Positions 10,511 to 22,108 of a DNA stretch of 64,000 nucleotides are shown piece by piece. Below the pieces are notes generated by a model, which searched no databases, was not told the DNA's origin, and worked only from the letters and a program-made list of their open reading frames with translations. The number at the start of each line of letters is the position of its first letter. Within the stretch, counting starts at the first letter, position 1. A program made the position numbers and the translations under genes. The DNA comes from Taxillus chinensis (lineage: Eukaryota > Streptophyta > Magnoliopsida > Santalales > Loranthaceae): the NCBI GenBank assembly GCA_023512835.1, contig CM042085.1, positions 35,232,324 through 35,296,323 on the forward strand, given 5' to 3'.

Positions 10511-10870
10511 AAGTGGGCACATCTAAACCATTGGATGGGTTTGTTTCAGGTGGAACCATAGTTTTTGGCTATGGAGTCAAGGTCGTTACTCAATCCCCGG
10601 CGAAGCACTCGTACCCTAACGATGAAGGGGAGGTCGTCGCTATTAAAGCTAAAACTATAGCACCAAGAGAGAAAGAAAAGGATCATGCTAATACATCTAG
10701 GGTTAAGGGCGTGTCACCTAATCGCAAAGGAATAGGCCATAAGGAACAGGGGAAGCAAACATGTAAAAGCCAAAAAATCTATATCTCCTGTTCCCACTCT
10801 ACACCAAAGTGTATATATGCTTAATTTGTAGAGACATAGGTCATTACCACTATGAGTGTTGGATCTTGTA
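10511..10870 (+). pseudogene. Copia gag C-terminal region with zinc knuckle (element D)
   Basis: At 10818-10859 the frame reads CLICRDIGHYHYEC, a complete CX2CX4HX4C knuckle that in gag binds element RNA. The upstream frame 10513-10824 is basic and lysine-rich. The knuckle frame and the upstream open frame are out of register, so the gene is broken. Confidence 0.65.
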
Positions 10871-11194
10871 TGATGACCGTTGTGTAATCAAGTTCATAGT
10901 AATAATAAAAATCAACTCATTAAAAAAAGATTCCTGAAGAAAAACAAAGTCGAAACCCAAAAAGAGTCCCTCACCCAAGAAAACACAAAAAGAGAAGTAA
11001 TGGAATCAAGCAAAGTAAAAACAACATGGAAAGTGAAATTGCCCGAAAATGCTAAATCTGAAAATGTTGTCTCTATTATTACTTCTCCGAACCGCCCGAA
11101 ACACGTTAGGGCACCAAAAGTGTAATCTGTTGTTGTGGAGGAGCATCCTTGGAATTCATTATCAGCCCACTTGAAGACAAAAATAAATCAAAGC

Positions 11195-11450
11195 AAGTAG
11201 ATACTTGATAACGGATACTCACAACACTTGATGGGTGATAAATCTGTCTCGTAAATATCAATTTCAGACGAGGACCATCCGTCACATATGGTGACAACAT
11301 AAATGTAAGACCGTAGGGTATGGAACTTTAATCAACGGTTGTGTATCAATTACAAATGTTGCATTAGTCGAAGGTCTAAGGCATAATTTGCTAAGTGTCA
11401 TTAATTTATGTGACAAGGGATTTTCTCGTTTCATTCTTGTCCAACACTTG
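11195..11450 (+). pseudogene. Copia protease remnant (element D)
   Basis: At 11207 the frame reads DNGYSQHLMGDKSV, matching the copia protease active-site region DSGCSxHMTGDKS; the active-site triad D-S/T-G has become DNG. Downstream, VALVEGLRHNLLSV and NLCDKGF (11370-11420) match the conserved end of the protease/linker. The protease would cut the gag-pol polyprotein. Frameshifts and the altered triad indicate inactivity. Confidence 0.75.
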
Positions 11451-11539
11451 CATAGTCACGGATACCAAATTTGGAGATATTAAGTTACCGGATCAAGAGA
11501 TGATGATATATACTCAAATATCCTAAGAATTCATTCTTT

Positions 11540-11951
11540 CAGTGCCGTATGTTTTCTCACTAAAACATCTCAAGAAGAAAGTTGGCTATGGCATAAGCGT
11601 TGTGCGCACTTAAATTCTAAAACCTTGTATAAATTAGCATCGCTTGACTTGGTCACTGGATTGCCTAAACTTTAGTACTCCAGGAGAGTTTCTCTCGTAG
11701 AGAATGTCAACTTGACAAGCAAACCAAACATAGTTTTAAGAGCAAATCTGTTAGCTCTATTACTGCTCCATTAAAACTTCTTCACATAGATCTTTGTTGT
11801 CCCATTTCTATTACTTCTCTTGCTGGTGCGAGATATACCCTTGCGGTTATCGATGACTTCACCAAATATACATGGATTCTGTTTTAGAAATCAAAGAATA
11901 AAACCTTTTGTTCATTTAATAGAGCTCTTCAACTAGATAAGCAATTCACAA
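11540..11951 (+). pseudogene. Copia pre-integrase and N-terminal integrase (element D)
   Basis: CFLTKTSQEESWLWHKRCAH and LDLVTGLPKL are the GAG-pre-integrase/zinc-binding region (H-H part). LLHIDLCCPIS and YTLAVIDDFTKYTWILF hold the first catalytic aspartates of the DDE core. The frame has a stop after TWILF and is cut at 11951 by element C. The 5-bp CACAA at 11947-11951 is the left target-site duplication of C. Confidence 0.85.
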
Positions 11952-12503
11952 TGTAATGACCCGTGTGTAAGAAGTTAACCACACACACCTTGGATGTTGG
12001 TGCACAAGTTTGAGGTAAGAGATGAGCCCAAGAGGGGACTTTTGGGAGGTGCATGTGACAAGTGATAACGTACATTTATGCCCTAGGAAGATGCTATGCA
12101 TATACATGCGGTTTTAGGCTATTTTGGCAGATTTTAGAGCTCACTTTTGGTATAGTAGATGGCCTCAAACAATTGGCGTGCAAGAACAAAAGTTGCTTAG
12201 AATGAGGTCCTCTATCTACCATAGAAATTTCAGAGCATTTGGAGCTTCACGTGAATTCACCCATTTCACGTGCAAGCATATTTTTGCTTCTGGACCTCTA
12301 CAAGATGCAAGGAGGCTTGGGGTGAAGTTTGAGTGCATTTGGAGTTGCACGCCAATTGGGGAATTTGGCGTTCAAATTGGCGTGCAGCATGTTTTTGCAT
12401 GGTTACCTTGGTTTTGTCATTCTAATCATCTTTTCCCAAAGGACCATGTTGGAATTGTGAATATTTTGGTGTGTATGGATGTGGGAAGGTCATAGCTTGT
12501 TCC

Positions 12504-12580
12504 ATCAAAACTACGTCGTTTTGATGCCGGGATTAACTTAATCAAAATTACGTCGTTTTGATGTTGTGTTGTCTATATAA
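12504..12580 (+). promoter_or_regulatory. Paired ACGT palindromes and TATA box, 5' LTR of C
   Basis: The first copy is intact; the second has one change in its left core (TTACGTC). They are spaced 15 bp apart and followed 11 bp later by TATATAA. Confidence 0.6.
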
Positions 12581-13227
12581 GGAGGAGAAGCCCCTCTGTT
12601 TTAGGTTTAGGGTTTGTTGCTCCACCATCACACAAGGAGAGAGAGAGAGAGAGAGAGAGAGGGAAGGAGAGCTTCTGGTGGCTGCCAGGAGCGTCTTGCG
12701 TGGGTGGTCGGAGTCTTGCGTGGAAGCGGGAGCAGGAGAACATACAAGGTAGGGGTTCTGTTCTTCCTAAATCCTCCTCCGTCCTAGGGTTCTAGGGTAG
12801 ATTATGGAATTATACCTGTTTATATATATATGTAATCAATATAGGTGTGATCTCCTATATGGGTGTTGGCCTTCAATGGCGGTTTTTGATGTATTCGGTG
12901 TTGGATGGTGAGTGCATATTAAGTGTTCGATAAAATGCATGTGTGAATATGTCCATGTGAATATGCCTAGTATGTGTTTGATAATATGCCTGTGTTCGGG
13001 TTTGTGGGTTTGTGAATGTATGCAAGTTAAGCGTTTGGTAAAATACCTATGAGACTCTGCATGTCAAGTGTTTGATTTTATGCCTGATGGGCTGTGCAAA
13101 CTAAGTGTTTGGTATTATGCCTGTGAAAGTGTGTATGCTACGTGTTTGGTTTAATGCCTGTGTGACCTTGTATGCTGTGTTTGTGGAACCCGGTGGCTGT
13201 GGAAGCCCGGGACTGGAACTGTTAGCC

Positions 13228-13232
13228 TGTGT
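13228..13232. other. Target-site duplication of element A (left)
   Basis: TGTGT, repeated at 22109-22113 directly after element A. It proves that A is a complete insertion inside the LTR of C. Confidence 0.9.
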
Positions 13233-13721
13233 TGTCACGCCCCGGATTTCCAACCCGAGGAAACCGGTACATGACTCCCCTTTTACCCACACGGAGGGCA
13301 AAGGGGTTAGGATACAAACCAAGAATATCACATTTTAAACATCCACAACATTCAAGAAAGTAATGTTCATTAAAAGCAATCCAAACCAGTTTATTACAAC
13401 AAAATCCTTTCCCCATCGGGGTTATATCAATTCCCATAAGAAAACAAAACATAAATGGAAGAGAGTAAAAATAATTATGGTCTTCCACCTTGGTGTATCC
13501 ACCTAACGCCCGTAAGTCCCCTGGAAAACAAACACAAGAGAGGGGTGAGCAAGCACGGCTCGTAGGGATCATGTCTCCCCAACCCATCCCATGCTCCTAG
13601 CATCTACATGCCATGTGTACCAGGTGCGTTGTCGTGTTACAATAATTTCAACAGACATAATAACAACCACATCAACAATTACAATCTTCCACCGCCACAC
13701 AGAGCAACAAAACACATCTCA

Positions 13722-13852
13722 AGCAAGTAGTTTAACCGCCTCTTCAGGCCATCGATTTAACCGCCTCTCAGCAAAGTAGTTTAACCGCCTCTTCAAGGCA
13801 CTTTGGTTTAACCGCCTCTCAGGCAAAGTAGTTTAACCGCCTCTTCAGGCCA
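13722..13852. repeat. Five-unit minisatellite in LTR A (left)
   Basis: Five copies of a unit of about 26 bp with the constant core TTTAACCGCCTCT. The same array is at 20912-21035 and, diverged, at 44850-44975. Confidence 0.85.
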
Positions 13853-14424
13853 GATAGCACGGTCATGCACACAACACACACCACAGTCACCCAAGCATAA
13901 AACCAAACACTTGGTGTGCACCCGTTCACAAGTGCACAATCCCACCATTCAGGCAATAGAGCAAACACCAAAGATACATACATACACTAAATCACAAGTC
14001 CACCCACAGGCATATTACCAAACACGTAATGGGCATGTACACACACCTATATTCACACAGGCTTTTCATCAAACATATAGCATGTAATCCACAGAATCAC
14101 ACCAAAATGCCACCGAAGGCCAACATCCATATAAGAGATCACACCTATATGGATTATATATATATATATATTAAGGATATAACCCATAATCTGCCCTAGA
14201 ACCCTAGGACAGAGGAGGGTTTAGGAAGAACAGTAACCCCTACCTCAAGTAAAACGCAACAACACAAACAATGTCCCGATCCCACGTCGAACGCCGTCCA
14301 CCCACGAAGCACCGACCACCCACGCCAAACGCCCGGCAAGAACCAGGAGCTCTCCTTCCCTCTCTCTCTCGGACGGCTGGTGGAGCAACACACCCTAACC
14401 CTAAAATAGAGGGGCTTCTCCTCC

Positions 14425-14501
14425 TTATATAGACAACACAACATCAAAACGACGTAGTTTTGATTAAGTGAATCCCAAGATCAAAACGACGTAGTTTTGA
14501 T
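14425..14501 (-). promoter_or_regulatory. TATA box and paired ACGT palindromes, 3' LTR of A
   Basis: Both 22-bp palindromes are perfect, with 15 bp between them, and lie about 10 bp upstream of TATATAAG in the element's direction. Confidence 0.65.
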
Positions 14502-14934
14502 GGAACCAGCCTATCACCTTTCCACATCCATACACACCAAAATATTCACAATTCCAACATGGTCCTTTGAGAAAAGATGATTAGAATGACAAAACCAAGG
14601 TAACCATGCAAAAACATGCTCGCACGCCAATTTGCACGTGAATTCCCCAATTCACGTGCAACTCCCAAATGCACTCCAAATGCGCTCAAACTTCACCCCT
14701 AGCCTCCTTGCATCATGTAGAAGACAACCACACTTGCACGTGAATTGGACCCATTTCACATGCACCTCACATACACGTCCGTTTGGCCCGAAACTTCGTG
14801 GTAGATAGAGGACATCATTCTAAGCATCTTTCCTTTTGCACGTGAATTCATTGGAGTCCATTCACTAGGTCAAAATCTAGAAAAACTCTACTCGAAGGTA
14901 AAACCGTGACTAACTCAAGGTACGGGTCCTTACA

Positions 14935-14950
14935 TCCTCTCCCCTTAAGG
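14935..14950 (-). other. Polypurine tract (element A)
   Basis: The minus strand reads CCTTAAGGGGAGAGGA next to the LTR start TGTAAGGACC. A TTCGAGGACGAA motif lies just upstream (plus strand 14958-14970) and again at the pol stop near 15275. Confidence 0.8.
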
Positions 14951-15261
14951 CTTTTCGTCCTCGAAAAGAAATGACATACAAGGAAAACAAACACAAGCTA
15001 CCCATTTGCCACCCGGCAAGCCACCACACCCAAATGGGTCATACACCGCACCCAAAGACGACAAAGACATAACAAAGTACCACCATAATCCATAACCACA
15101 ATAATGCATATAACACATGTCCGCATGTCACGAATACACATCTCAAAACACATCACAAATAAGAACACATGTCTTTAAAAGACAATACAAATACACCAAA
15201 TCGTACACAACTAATACAAGAAAACACATCACTATCCCTTGGCCAAGACCACCTCTCACGC
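14951..15261 (-). other. 3' untranslated region of element A
   Basis: Non-coding, AC-rich on the plus strand. It is closely similar to the corresponding 3' regions of F and C. Confidence 0.6.
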
Positions 15262-15545
15262 TTAAGATTGTTCGTCCTCGAACAAGTCCGGGATGCTGCT
15301 CACGCATCACGGACTCACGTTCCCATGTCTCCTCCTCAATGCCACGGTGCTGCCACAAAGACGCGAACCAAAGGAATAGCACGACCACGCAAAAGCTTCT
15401 CGCGCCGATCTAGGATACGGATAGGGGCCTCAACAACGGACATGTCATCCGCAATGTCCAATGTCCCCCAATCGATCACATGAGTGGGGTCGGGGTGATA
15501 CTTCCAATCGGGACACGGAAACACGTTGTGCACTCGACTCACTGC
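15262..15545 (-). pseudogene. Chromodomain-bearing integrase C-terminus (element A)
   Basis: Reading leftward: SRVHNVF, then WKYHPDPTHVIDWGTLDIA, RILDRREK, RAIPLVRV and, in another frame, LWQHRGIEEETWERESVMRE. This is a well conserved Tekay-type chromodomain with the aromatic W and acidic EEETWE intact. One frameshift near 15360 separates its halves, so the full domain is not encoded in one frame. Confidence 0.85.
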
Positions 15546-16710
15546 GGTGGTAACGCTAAGCGGTAGGCCACAGGTCCTACACGATCCGGAATCTCAAAAG
15601 GACCAATAAACCGCGGAGATAGCTTGGAACCTCGCCCAAACCGTCGATGTCCACGACGTGGAGAAACACGAAGAAACACATGATCACCAACAAAACTCCA
15701 AAGGTCGCCGCCGCTGATCCGCATAAGATTTCTGCCGACTCGAGCCGATAACAACCATGTCGAATCAACTTAACCTTCCCGGTAGCCTCTTGAACCAACT
15801 GTGGTCCCAAGAGAGCCGTCTCTCCCACCTCGGTCCAACACAAAGGTGATCGACACGGCCGCCCATACAACGCCTCAAAAGGAGCCATCTCAATGGATGC
15901 CCGATAACCGTTATTGTAGGCAAACTCCACCAAAGGAAGGTGAGTTGCCCACGAACCCCCAAAATTTAACACACAGGCCCGTAACATGTCCTCCAACGTC
16001 TGATTCGTCCTCTCGGCCTGGCCGTCGGTCCCAGGGTGAAAGGCTGTACTCAAGTGAAGCTTGGTCCCCATAGCCTCCCGCAAACCTCGCCCAAAAACGG
16101 GAAGTGAACCTCGAATCTCGGTCAGAGACAATCGATGATGGTACCCCATGCAGTCTCACAATCTCGTTCATGTACATGACTCCAAGGTCCCAATAGAGTC
16201 CCGCTCGCGAACAGCCAGGAAATGGGCCGACTTTGTGAGTCGATCCACAATCACCCAAATCATATCTTTCCTCCCCGTGGTGGGTGGAAGACCAGTCACA
16301 AAATCCATCGCTATGTGATCCCACTTTTACTCCACTATGGGCAATGGCTCTAACATACCCGCCGGCCGCCGATGCTCCGCCTTTACCTCGCTGACACGTG
16401 AGGCACCGCGAAACAAAGGCAGCTACATCGCGTTTCATCCTAGGCCACCAAAAATGTGCCCGAAGCACATGGTACATATTCGTACCTCCCTGGATGCACA
16501 ACAACTCTAGATTGGTGAAATTCCCTCATCACCTCATTCCCGAGGGAAGAAGCCACTACCAACCGCCCCCGAAATGACAACTCATGCTCAGGACCCTCTC
16601 GTCCGCTCTCCGATAGCTCCCCAGCCTCAATACGGGCACGGAGAACCTCACACTCAATGTCACCCAACCTGTTCCTCCCGGACGCGCCGGTACAACTCAG
16701 GTACAATCAC
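15546..16710 (-). pseudogene. Integrase (element A)
   Basis: In element direction: zinc-binding part REFHQSRVVVHPG and then FVSRCLTCQRGK (HHCC); the first DDE aspartate region is frameshifted; VSDRDSRFTSRFWARF carries the second aspartate; TNQTLEDMLRACVLNF follows the glutamate helix; LPLVEFAYNNGYRASIEMAP and FEALYGRPCRSPLCWTEVGE follow. The fragments alternate between at least three frames, so integrase is inactive although nearly every motif is legible. Confidence 0.9.
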
Positions 16711-16859
16711 CAAAGGACTCAAGAACCGTCCCACTATCATGAATAACAAAGTGCACTGCAACATCGCCAACTACTCCATCGCCTTCCACTCTCTCACAAG
16801 CCTACCTCGCCTTTCCCTTTTCTGGCTCAACGCGTCACCCACAACATTACCCTTGCCCG

Positions 16860-17215
16860 GGGTATAGGCAAGAGTAAAGTCAAAGGTCTCGCAAATACTC
16901 CACCCATCTCCTTTGCCTCAAATTCAAGTCCTTCGAGTAAAGATGTACCGAAGGCTCTTGTGATCCGAGAACACCACAAACGTCTCGCTCAAGAGGTAAT
17001 GCTGCCAACTCTTCAGGGCAAAGATGACACCCGCTAACTCAAGGTCATGAGTAGGATAATTCCGCTCATGAGGCTTCACCTGCCTTGACCCATAAGCGAC
17101 AACACTATGCTCCCCGCATAAGCACACACCCCAATCCAACCCCGGACGCATCGCAATATACCTCATATGGGGTATCCTCCCGAGGTAACCTCAACACCGG
17201 TGCAGTGGTCAAACG
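16860..17215 (-). pseudogene. RNase H (element A)
   Basis: [37 protein letters not shown] and [18 protein letters not shown] are the Ty3/gypsy RNase H core, including the E of DLELA and the D of SDHKSL. RNase H removes RNA from the RNA/DNA hybrid during reverse transcription. It is shifted relative to the RT frame and ends early. Confidence 0.88.
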
Positions 17216-18060
17216 GGTTTTAAGAGTCTCAAACACCGCCGACACTTGTCAGTCCAATCAAACTTCACGCCCTTCCGAGTCAACGCCGTCATAGGAGCCG
17301 CCAAACGGGAGAACCCCTCGACAAAACGACGATAGTACCCCCGCCAAGCCAAGAAAACTACGGATCTCAAAACGTTGGTTGGCCTCGCCCACGATGCCAC
17401 AGCCTCAATCTTGGCCGGGTCCACCCTAACTCCCCTCAGCGACACCACATGGCCAAGAAAGTGAACCTCCTGCAGCCAAAACTCACACTTGCTAAACTTA
17501 GCAAACAACTGCTGGTCCCTCAAGGTTTGCAACATCGTTGCCAAGTGCTCCACATGCTCCTTCTCGGTCTTGGAATACACCAAGATATCGTCGATAAACA
17601 CCACCACGAACGAGTCTAAGTATGGGGCAAAGACTTGGTTCATCAAATGCATGAACACCGCTGGCGCATTAGTGAGCCCGAAAGGCATCACGACCCACTC
17701 ATAATGCCCATACCCGCACCGAAAAGCCGTCTTAGGGATGTCCTCCTCCCTAACCCCGAGCCGGTGATACCCCTGACCGTAAATCTATTTTGGAAAACCA
17801 CCGGGCCCCACTCAATTGGTCAAACAGTCATCTATCCGAGGCAACCGGTACTTATTCTTCACAATACCGACTCACCTTCCGTAGTCGATGCAGAGACGAA
17901 GTGTGCCATCAGCCTTCTTAGCAAAGAGCACCGGAGCACCCCAAGGTGAGGTACTCGGTCCGATATACCCCCGGCCCACCAACTCCTCGATTTGCCTCTC
18001 GCAGCCTCCCTCACTCGGCTGGCCCCATACGATATGCTACTTGGGAAATCGGACCCGTCC
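17209..18060 (-). pseudogene. Reverse transcriptase (element A)
   Basis: The best-preserved stretch (17209-17691) reads [20 protein letters not shown], then [14 protein letters not shown] with the catalytic [21 protein letters not shown] and [19 protein letters not shown], covering palm and thumb. The fingers part (17700-18060) is broken into several frames. RT would copy element RNA to DNA. The catalytic aspartates are retained, but the gene as a whole is interrupted. Confidence 0.92.
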
Positions 18061-18419
18061 CCGGCACCAACTCAATGGTGAACTCCACACTCCTCTTAGG
18101 TGGCAAACTCCTCAACTCCTCGGGAAAACATCCCGAAATTGGTCCACCACAGGCCACACCCTCTTCTCCGCCTTACCCTCCTCAAGAAAGGTCGGGGCCG
18201 CCAACCCGTGGGTAATGGCACCCCACCGGTCCATCACCGGCCCGGCCCGACTCGCCTCACAGGCCCCACTCCCCGTAGGTGCAAGAGGTCCCCGCAGTGT
18301 CACGAAGGATACACGCCGCCGGTATCAGCCTATCTTGGCTTGGAAAGCCATAAGCCAATCCATACCCAAGATCAGGTCAAAAGTACGCAAGGGCATCACA
18401 TGCAAGTCAAAAACTCAGC

Positions 18420-18690
18420 TCCACCTCGCCTATGGTTAACACACAAATACGACACACACGCCGTACTCAATCATGCCTCCCACCGGAGACTCCACAACTA
18501 GGGCCTTGCGGCCTCCACACAAGGTAACCCCAAGCCATCAATAAGAAGCTCGGGCAACAAGGAACACGATGCACCCGTATCAAAAAGAAGAAGCTAACGT
18601 ACGGGAAATCAAGAGGGTACCTTCTAACCATCGATGGTCCTGCTCCACCCTCACCGGGGGGGTGGTAGCTCACCTCCTCCTTGGTACGTC
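18420..18690 (-). pseudogene. Aspartic protease (element A)
   Basis: One frame reads LLLFDTGASCSLLPELLIDG, with the DTGA active site of a retropepsin; another open frame overlaps it (18467-18673). It would process gag-pol. The active-site motif is intact, but flanking stops break the reading. Confidence 0.75.
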
Positions 18691-18879
18691 GCCTCCAGCC
18701 GCAAACACCCTTCCTTGGCCCGTGCCATTGGTCGGCTCACTCACCGGACGCTCCCGCTAAGGTTGCCTCCAGCCTCGGTCTCCGTCGCCGCTCCGGCCTC
18801 CCCGGGGTCGGGTCCGATCGGATCCTGCTGGCCTGGCCCGCCACCGACGAGCTAGTCTCTCAACCGGTGCACGGAAGCA

Positions 18880-19935
18880 GCATCACTCCTCACGCCGGAT
18901 GCCATGCCCCCGCTCCCCCGTTGCCACTCCCGCAAACCCGGCGCAAATGGCCCTCTCGTCCACAGTTGTTGCATCTCCAGTCCTTCTTGGGGCACCCCTT
19001 CAAGTGACCCTGCTCTCTACACGAAGTGAGGCTGCTAGGTAGACTCCCAGATGGACCACCCCGTCTTGCCGCCAAAGGTGAACCTCCCGGGGTTCACAGA
19101 TGTCTGACCCCGACTGCGAAAGAATCGCTATCCCTCTCCTCCGTCTTGAGCCTCTTGGACCCTATATCTCGATCAGGCCCACTTTGCAACTCGTGACCCC
19201 GATGGGCCTGCCTCCCATCATCCAGCTCTCTCTCGTTACACGGGCCGTCTCCACGGCCTCAGATAGGTCCTCAAGCGTAGAATTGCCACCCCTCTACCTA
19301 AGGGATGGCCTAAGGCCCAAAGTGAACTTGTGGGCCTTCGGGTCCTCCCTTGCCACGCCTGAGGAGCAAACCTACTCAAGCTCCGGAACTCCCGCTCATA
19401 CTGTGTACCGTCCCGGATCCCGTTTCAAACCGCCAAATTCTTCCCTCTTCGCCATCTCATCGATTCGGGAAGAACTCATCATGGAAGAGTTGCAAAAACT
19501 CCTCCCAAAGCATGAGTTGCACCGCACGGCTCCCCGCGACACTCGTCCACCACTCCAAAGCATCCCCCTCCAAGCTGCCGAATTGCCGGCGCACTTTGTC
19601 CTCTTCCGGGGCAGGAGAAAGGAGAACACATGCTCGATCTACCTCAACCACTGCTCGCCTACCACGGGATCTCCTTCCCCCAAATCGCGGAGGTTGTTCC
19701 TTTCGGAACCGTGTCACCACATCATCCTCTCGCACGAGTTGGTACACCACCCAACGAACTCTCACGCTCACGAGGCAGCTCTCCCATCGGTGGTGGTGGT
19801 GGTGGCACCACCTGTCGTGCCGCCATCTCACGGCGCACCTCCTCCCGAACGTCCCGCCGGAGTCCCTCCCGTAGCTCTCGTACCTCTAGTCGGATGCCTT
19901 CTTGTAGTGTGCAAGAATAACGCATGCCCTCCAAC
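18880..19935 (-). pseudogene. gag (element A)
   Basis: Element direction: basic N-terminal region with FRKEQPPRFGG, the capsid segment EEDKVRRQFGSLEGDALEWW and WEEFLQLFHDEFFPNR (19457-19600), then RNA-binding zinc knuckle CNNCGREGHLRRVC (CX2CX4HX4C) with a second, incomplete knuckle REQGHLKGCPKK before it (18890-19075). This is the Retrotrans_gag plus knuckle arrangement of chromoviruses. Several frameshifts separate the parts. Confidence 0.85.
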
Positions 19936-20409
19936 GGACGGTCCCGTTGACCCGACCCTCATGGGCAGATGACTCATCGCCCATCGCCCGGACGCACGTG
20001 TCCACTCTCCTCGGCGGCATTCTTACTACACGAAGTAAGAAGCACAACGTCAAAACAATTTTATAATCTATCGCGTCACTACCTCTACCCCAATGATCAA
20101 TTCCACTATCACATGACATTACACACATACATTGCATCAATCACATCGCACAGTTCAAGTACACATTGCCAAACAAATCAGAGTTGCACATTTCACTTAA
20201 TCACATGATTTTATCCACGTTTAGCATACATTCACAAGAAATGCAACTAGTGCCCCAATGCCAATGCATGCAAATCCTACCACAAGACCGGATTACCCTA
20301 AGTACACCTTGGAGGCTCAAAGAGGACCATGTTGATCAGGCATGTCCCTCCAGGCTCCTCCAAAGGACTTAGGATAACCAGGTCCGCCCACTACCCTAGG
20401 CCAACCGAC
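19936..20409 (-). other. Leader of element A
   Basis: Untranslated leader. The part nearest the primer site (20230-20400) is strongly homologous to the leader of element C at 22751-22920, which supports C being a relative of A. Confidence 0.7.
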
Positions 20410-20423
20410 CATGCTCGATACCA
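20410..20423 (-). other. Primer-binding site, initiator-Met type (element A)
   Basis: The minus strand reads TGGTATCGAGCATGG, a near match to TGGTATCAGAGC (complement of the tRNA-iMet 3' end), three bases inside the LTR. Confidence 0.8.
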
Positions 20424-20426
20424 TAT

Positions 20427-22108
20427 TGTCACGCCCGGATTTCCAACCCGAGGAAACCGGTACATGCCTCCTTTTACCCACACGGAGGGCAAAGGGGTTA
20501 GGATACAAACCAAGAATATCACATTTTAAACATCCACAACATTCAAGAAAGTAATGTTCATTAAAAGCAATCCAAACCAGTTTATTACAACAAAATCCTT
20601 TCCCCATCGGGGTTATATCAATTCCCATAAGAAAACAAAACATAAATGGAAGAGAGTAAAAATAATTATGGTCTTCCACCTTGGTGTATCCACCTAACGC
20701 CCGTAAGTCCCTGGAAAACAAACACGTAGGAGGGGTGAGCAAGCACAACTTCGAGGGGATCATGTCTCCCAACCCATCCCATGCTCCTAGTATCTATATG
20801 CCATGTGTACCCGGTGCTGTCGTGTTACAATAATTTCAACAGACATAATAACAACCACATCAACAATTACAATCTTCCACCGCCACATAGGCTAACAAAA
20901 CACATCTCAAGCAAGTAGTTTAACCGCCTCTTCAGGCCACCGATTTAACCGCCTCTCGTGCAAAGTAGTTTAACCGCCTCTTCAAGCATCGGTTTAACCG
21001 CCTCTTAGGCAAAGTAGTTTAACCGCCTCTTCAGGCCAGATAGCACAACCATGCACACAACACACACCACATCACCCAAGCATAAAACCAAACACTTGGT
21101 GTGCACCCGTTCACAAGTGCACAATCCCACCCATTCGAGCATAGAGCAAACACCCAGCATACATACATACACTAAATCACAAGTCCATCCACAGGCATAT
21201 TACCAAACACGTAATGGGCATGTACACACAGCTATATTCACACAGGCTTTTCATCAAACATATAGCATGTAATCCACATAATCACACCAAAATGCCATTG
21301 AAGGCCAACATCCATATAAGAGATCACACCTATATGGATTATATATATATATATAACGAGATATAACCCATAATCTGCCTCTGGAACCCCAGGACCGAGG
21401 AGGGTTTAGGAAGAATAACCCCTACTCAAGTAAAACGCAACAACACAAAGAATGTCCCGATCCCACGTCGAACGCCGTCCACCCACGGCACCGACCACCC
21501 ACGCGCACGCCGGCAAAGAACCAGGAGCTCTCCTTCCTCTCTCTCTCTGCGACGGCTGGTGGAGCAACACACCCTAACCCTAAAAAGAGGGGCTTCTCCT
21601 CCTTATATAGACAACACAACATCAAAACAACGTAGTTTTGATTAAGTGAATCCCAAGATCAAAACGACGTAGTTTTGATGGAACCGCCTATCACCTTTCC
21701 ACATCCATACACACCAAAATATTCACAATTCCAACATGGTCCTTTGAGAAAAGATGATTAGAATGACAAAACCAAGGTAACCATGCAAAAACATGCCCGC
21801 ACGCCAATTTGCACGTGAATTCCCCAATTACGCACAACTCCAAATGCACTCCAAATGCGCTCAAACTTCACCCCTAGCCTCCTTGCATCATGAAGACAAC
21901 CACACTTGCACGTGAATTGGACCCATTTCACGTGCACTCACATACACGTCCGTTTGGCCTGAAACTTCGTGGTAGATAAAGAGGACATCATTCTAAGCAT
22001 CTTTCCTTTTGCACGTGAATTCATTGGAGTCCATTCACTAGGTCAAAATCTAGAAAAACTCTACTAAGAAGGCAAAACCGTGACTAACTCAAGGTACGGG
22101 TCCTTACA
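20427..22108 (-). repeat. 5' LTR of element A
   Basis: Near-identical partner of 13233-14934. ACGT palindromes at 21621-21642 (one core change) and 21658-21679 (perfect), TATA box at 21602-21609, TTTAACCGCCTCT minisatellite at 20912-21035. The right TSD TGTGT follows at 22109-22113. Confidence 0.92.

Larger units (their letters stand above)
11952..13232 (+). repeat. 5' LTR of element C, first part
   Basis: It starts TGTAATGACCCG and is interrupted at 13232 by element A; it resumes at 22109. It has two ACGT palindromes (12504-12525, 12541-12562), a TATA box (12574-12580), a GA run (12637-12661) and repeats of about 40 bp around GTGTTTGxTxxTATGCC (12890-13170). Confidence 0.9.
13233..14934 (-). 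repeat. 3' LTR of element A
   Basis: On the plus strand it runs from TGTCACGCCCC to GGTCCTTACA. It contains paired ACGT palindromes (14443-14464 and 14480-14501), a TATA box on the minus strand (14425-14432) and a five-unit minisatellite built on TTTAACCGCCTCT (13722-13852). Confidence 0.9.
13233..22108 (-). mobile_element. Tekay/Del-like gypsy element A, full-length, decayed
   Basis: An 8876-bp element in minus orientation with two closely similar LTRs (13233-14934 and 20427-22108), polypurine tract, Met-initiator primer site and perfect TSD TGTGT. Internal order in its own direction is gag, protease, RT, RNase H, integrase, chromodomain, which is the gypsy/chromovirus order. All domains are recognisable but split by many frameshifts and stops, so it is structurally complete and coding-dead. 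Confidence 0.93.

Noticed and set aside
12558..12752. Open frame with RERERERE
   Set aside because: Translation of the GA microsatellite in the LTR leader.
13700..13860. Possible CRISPR-like array of regularly spaced TTTAACCGCCTCT
   Set aside because: The window is a plant nuclear genome, spacers are not unique, and the array is part of an LTR and copied in its partner LTR.
19100..19972. 290-codon open frame on the plus strand
   Set aside because: It lies antisense to the gag of element A; its serine/proline-rich composition is what the complement of gag gives.
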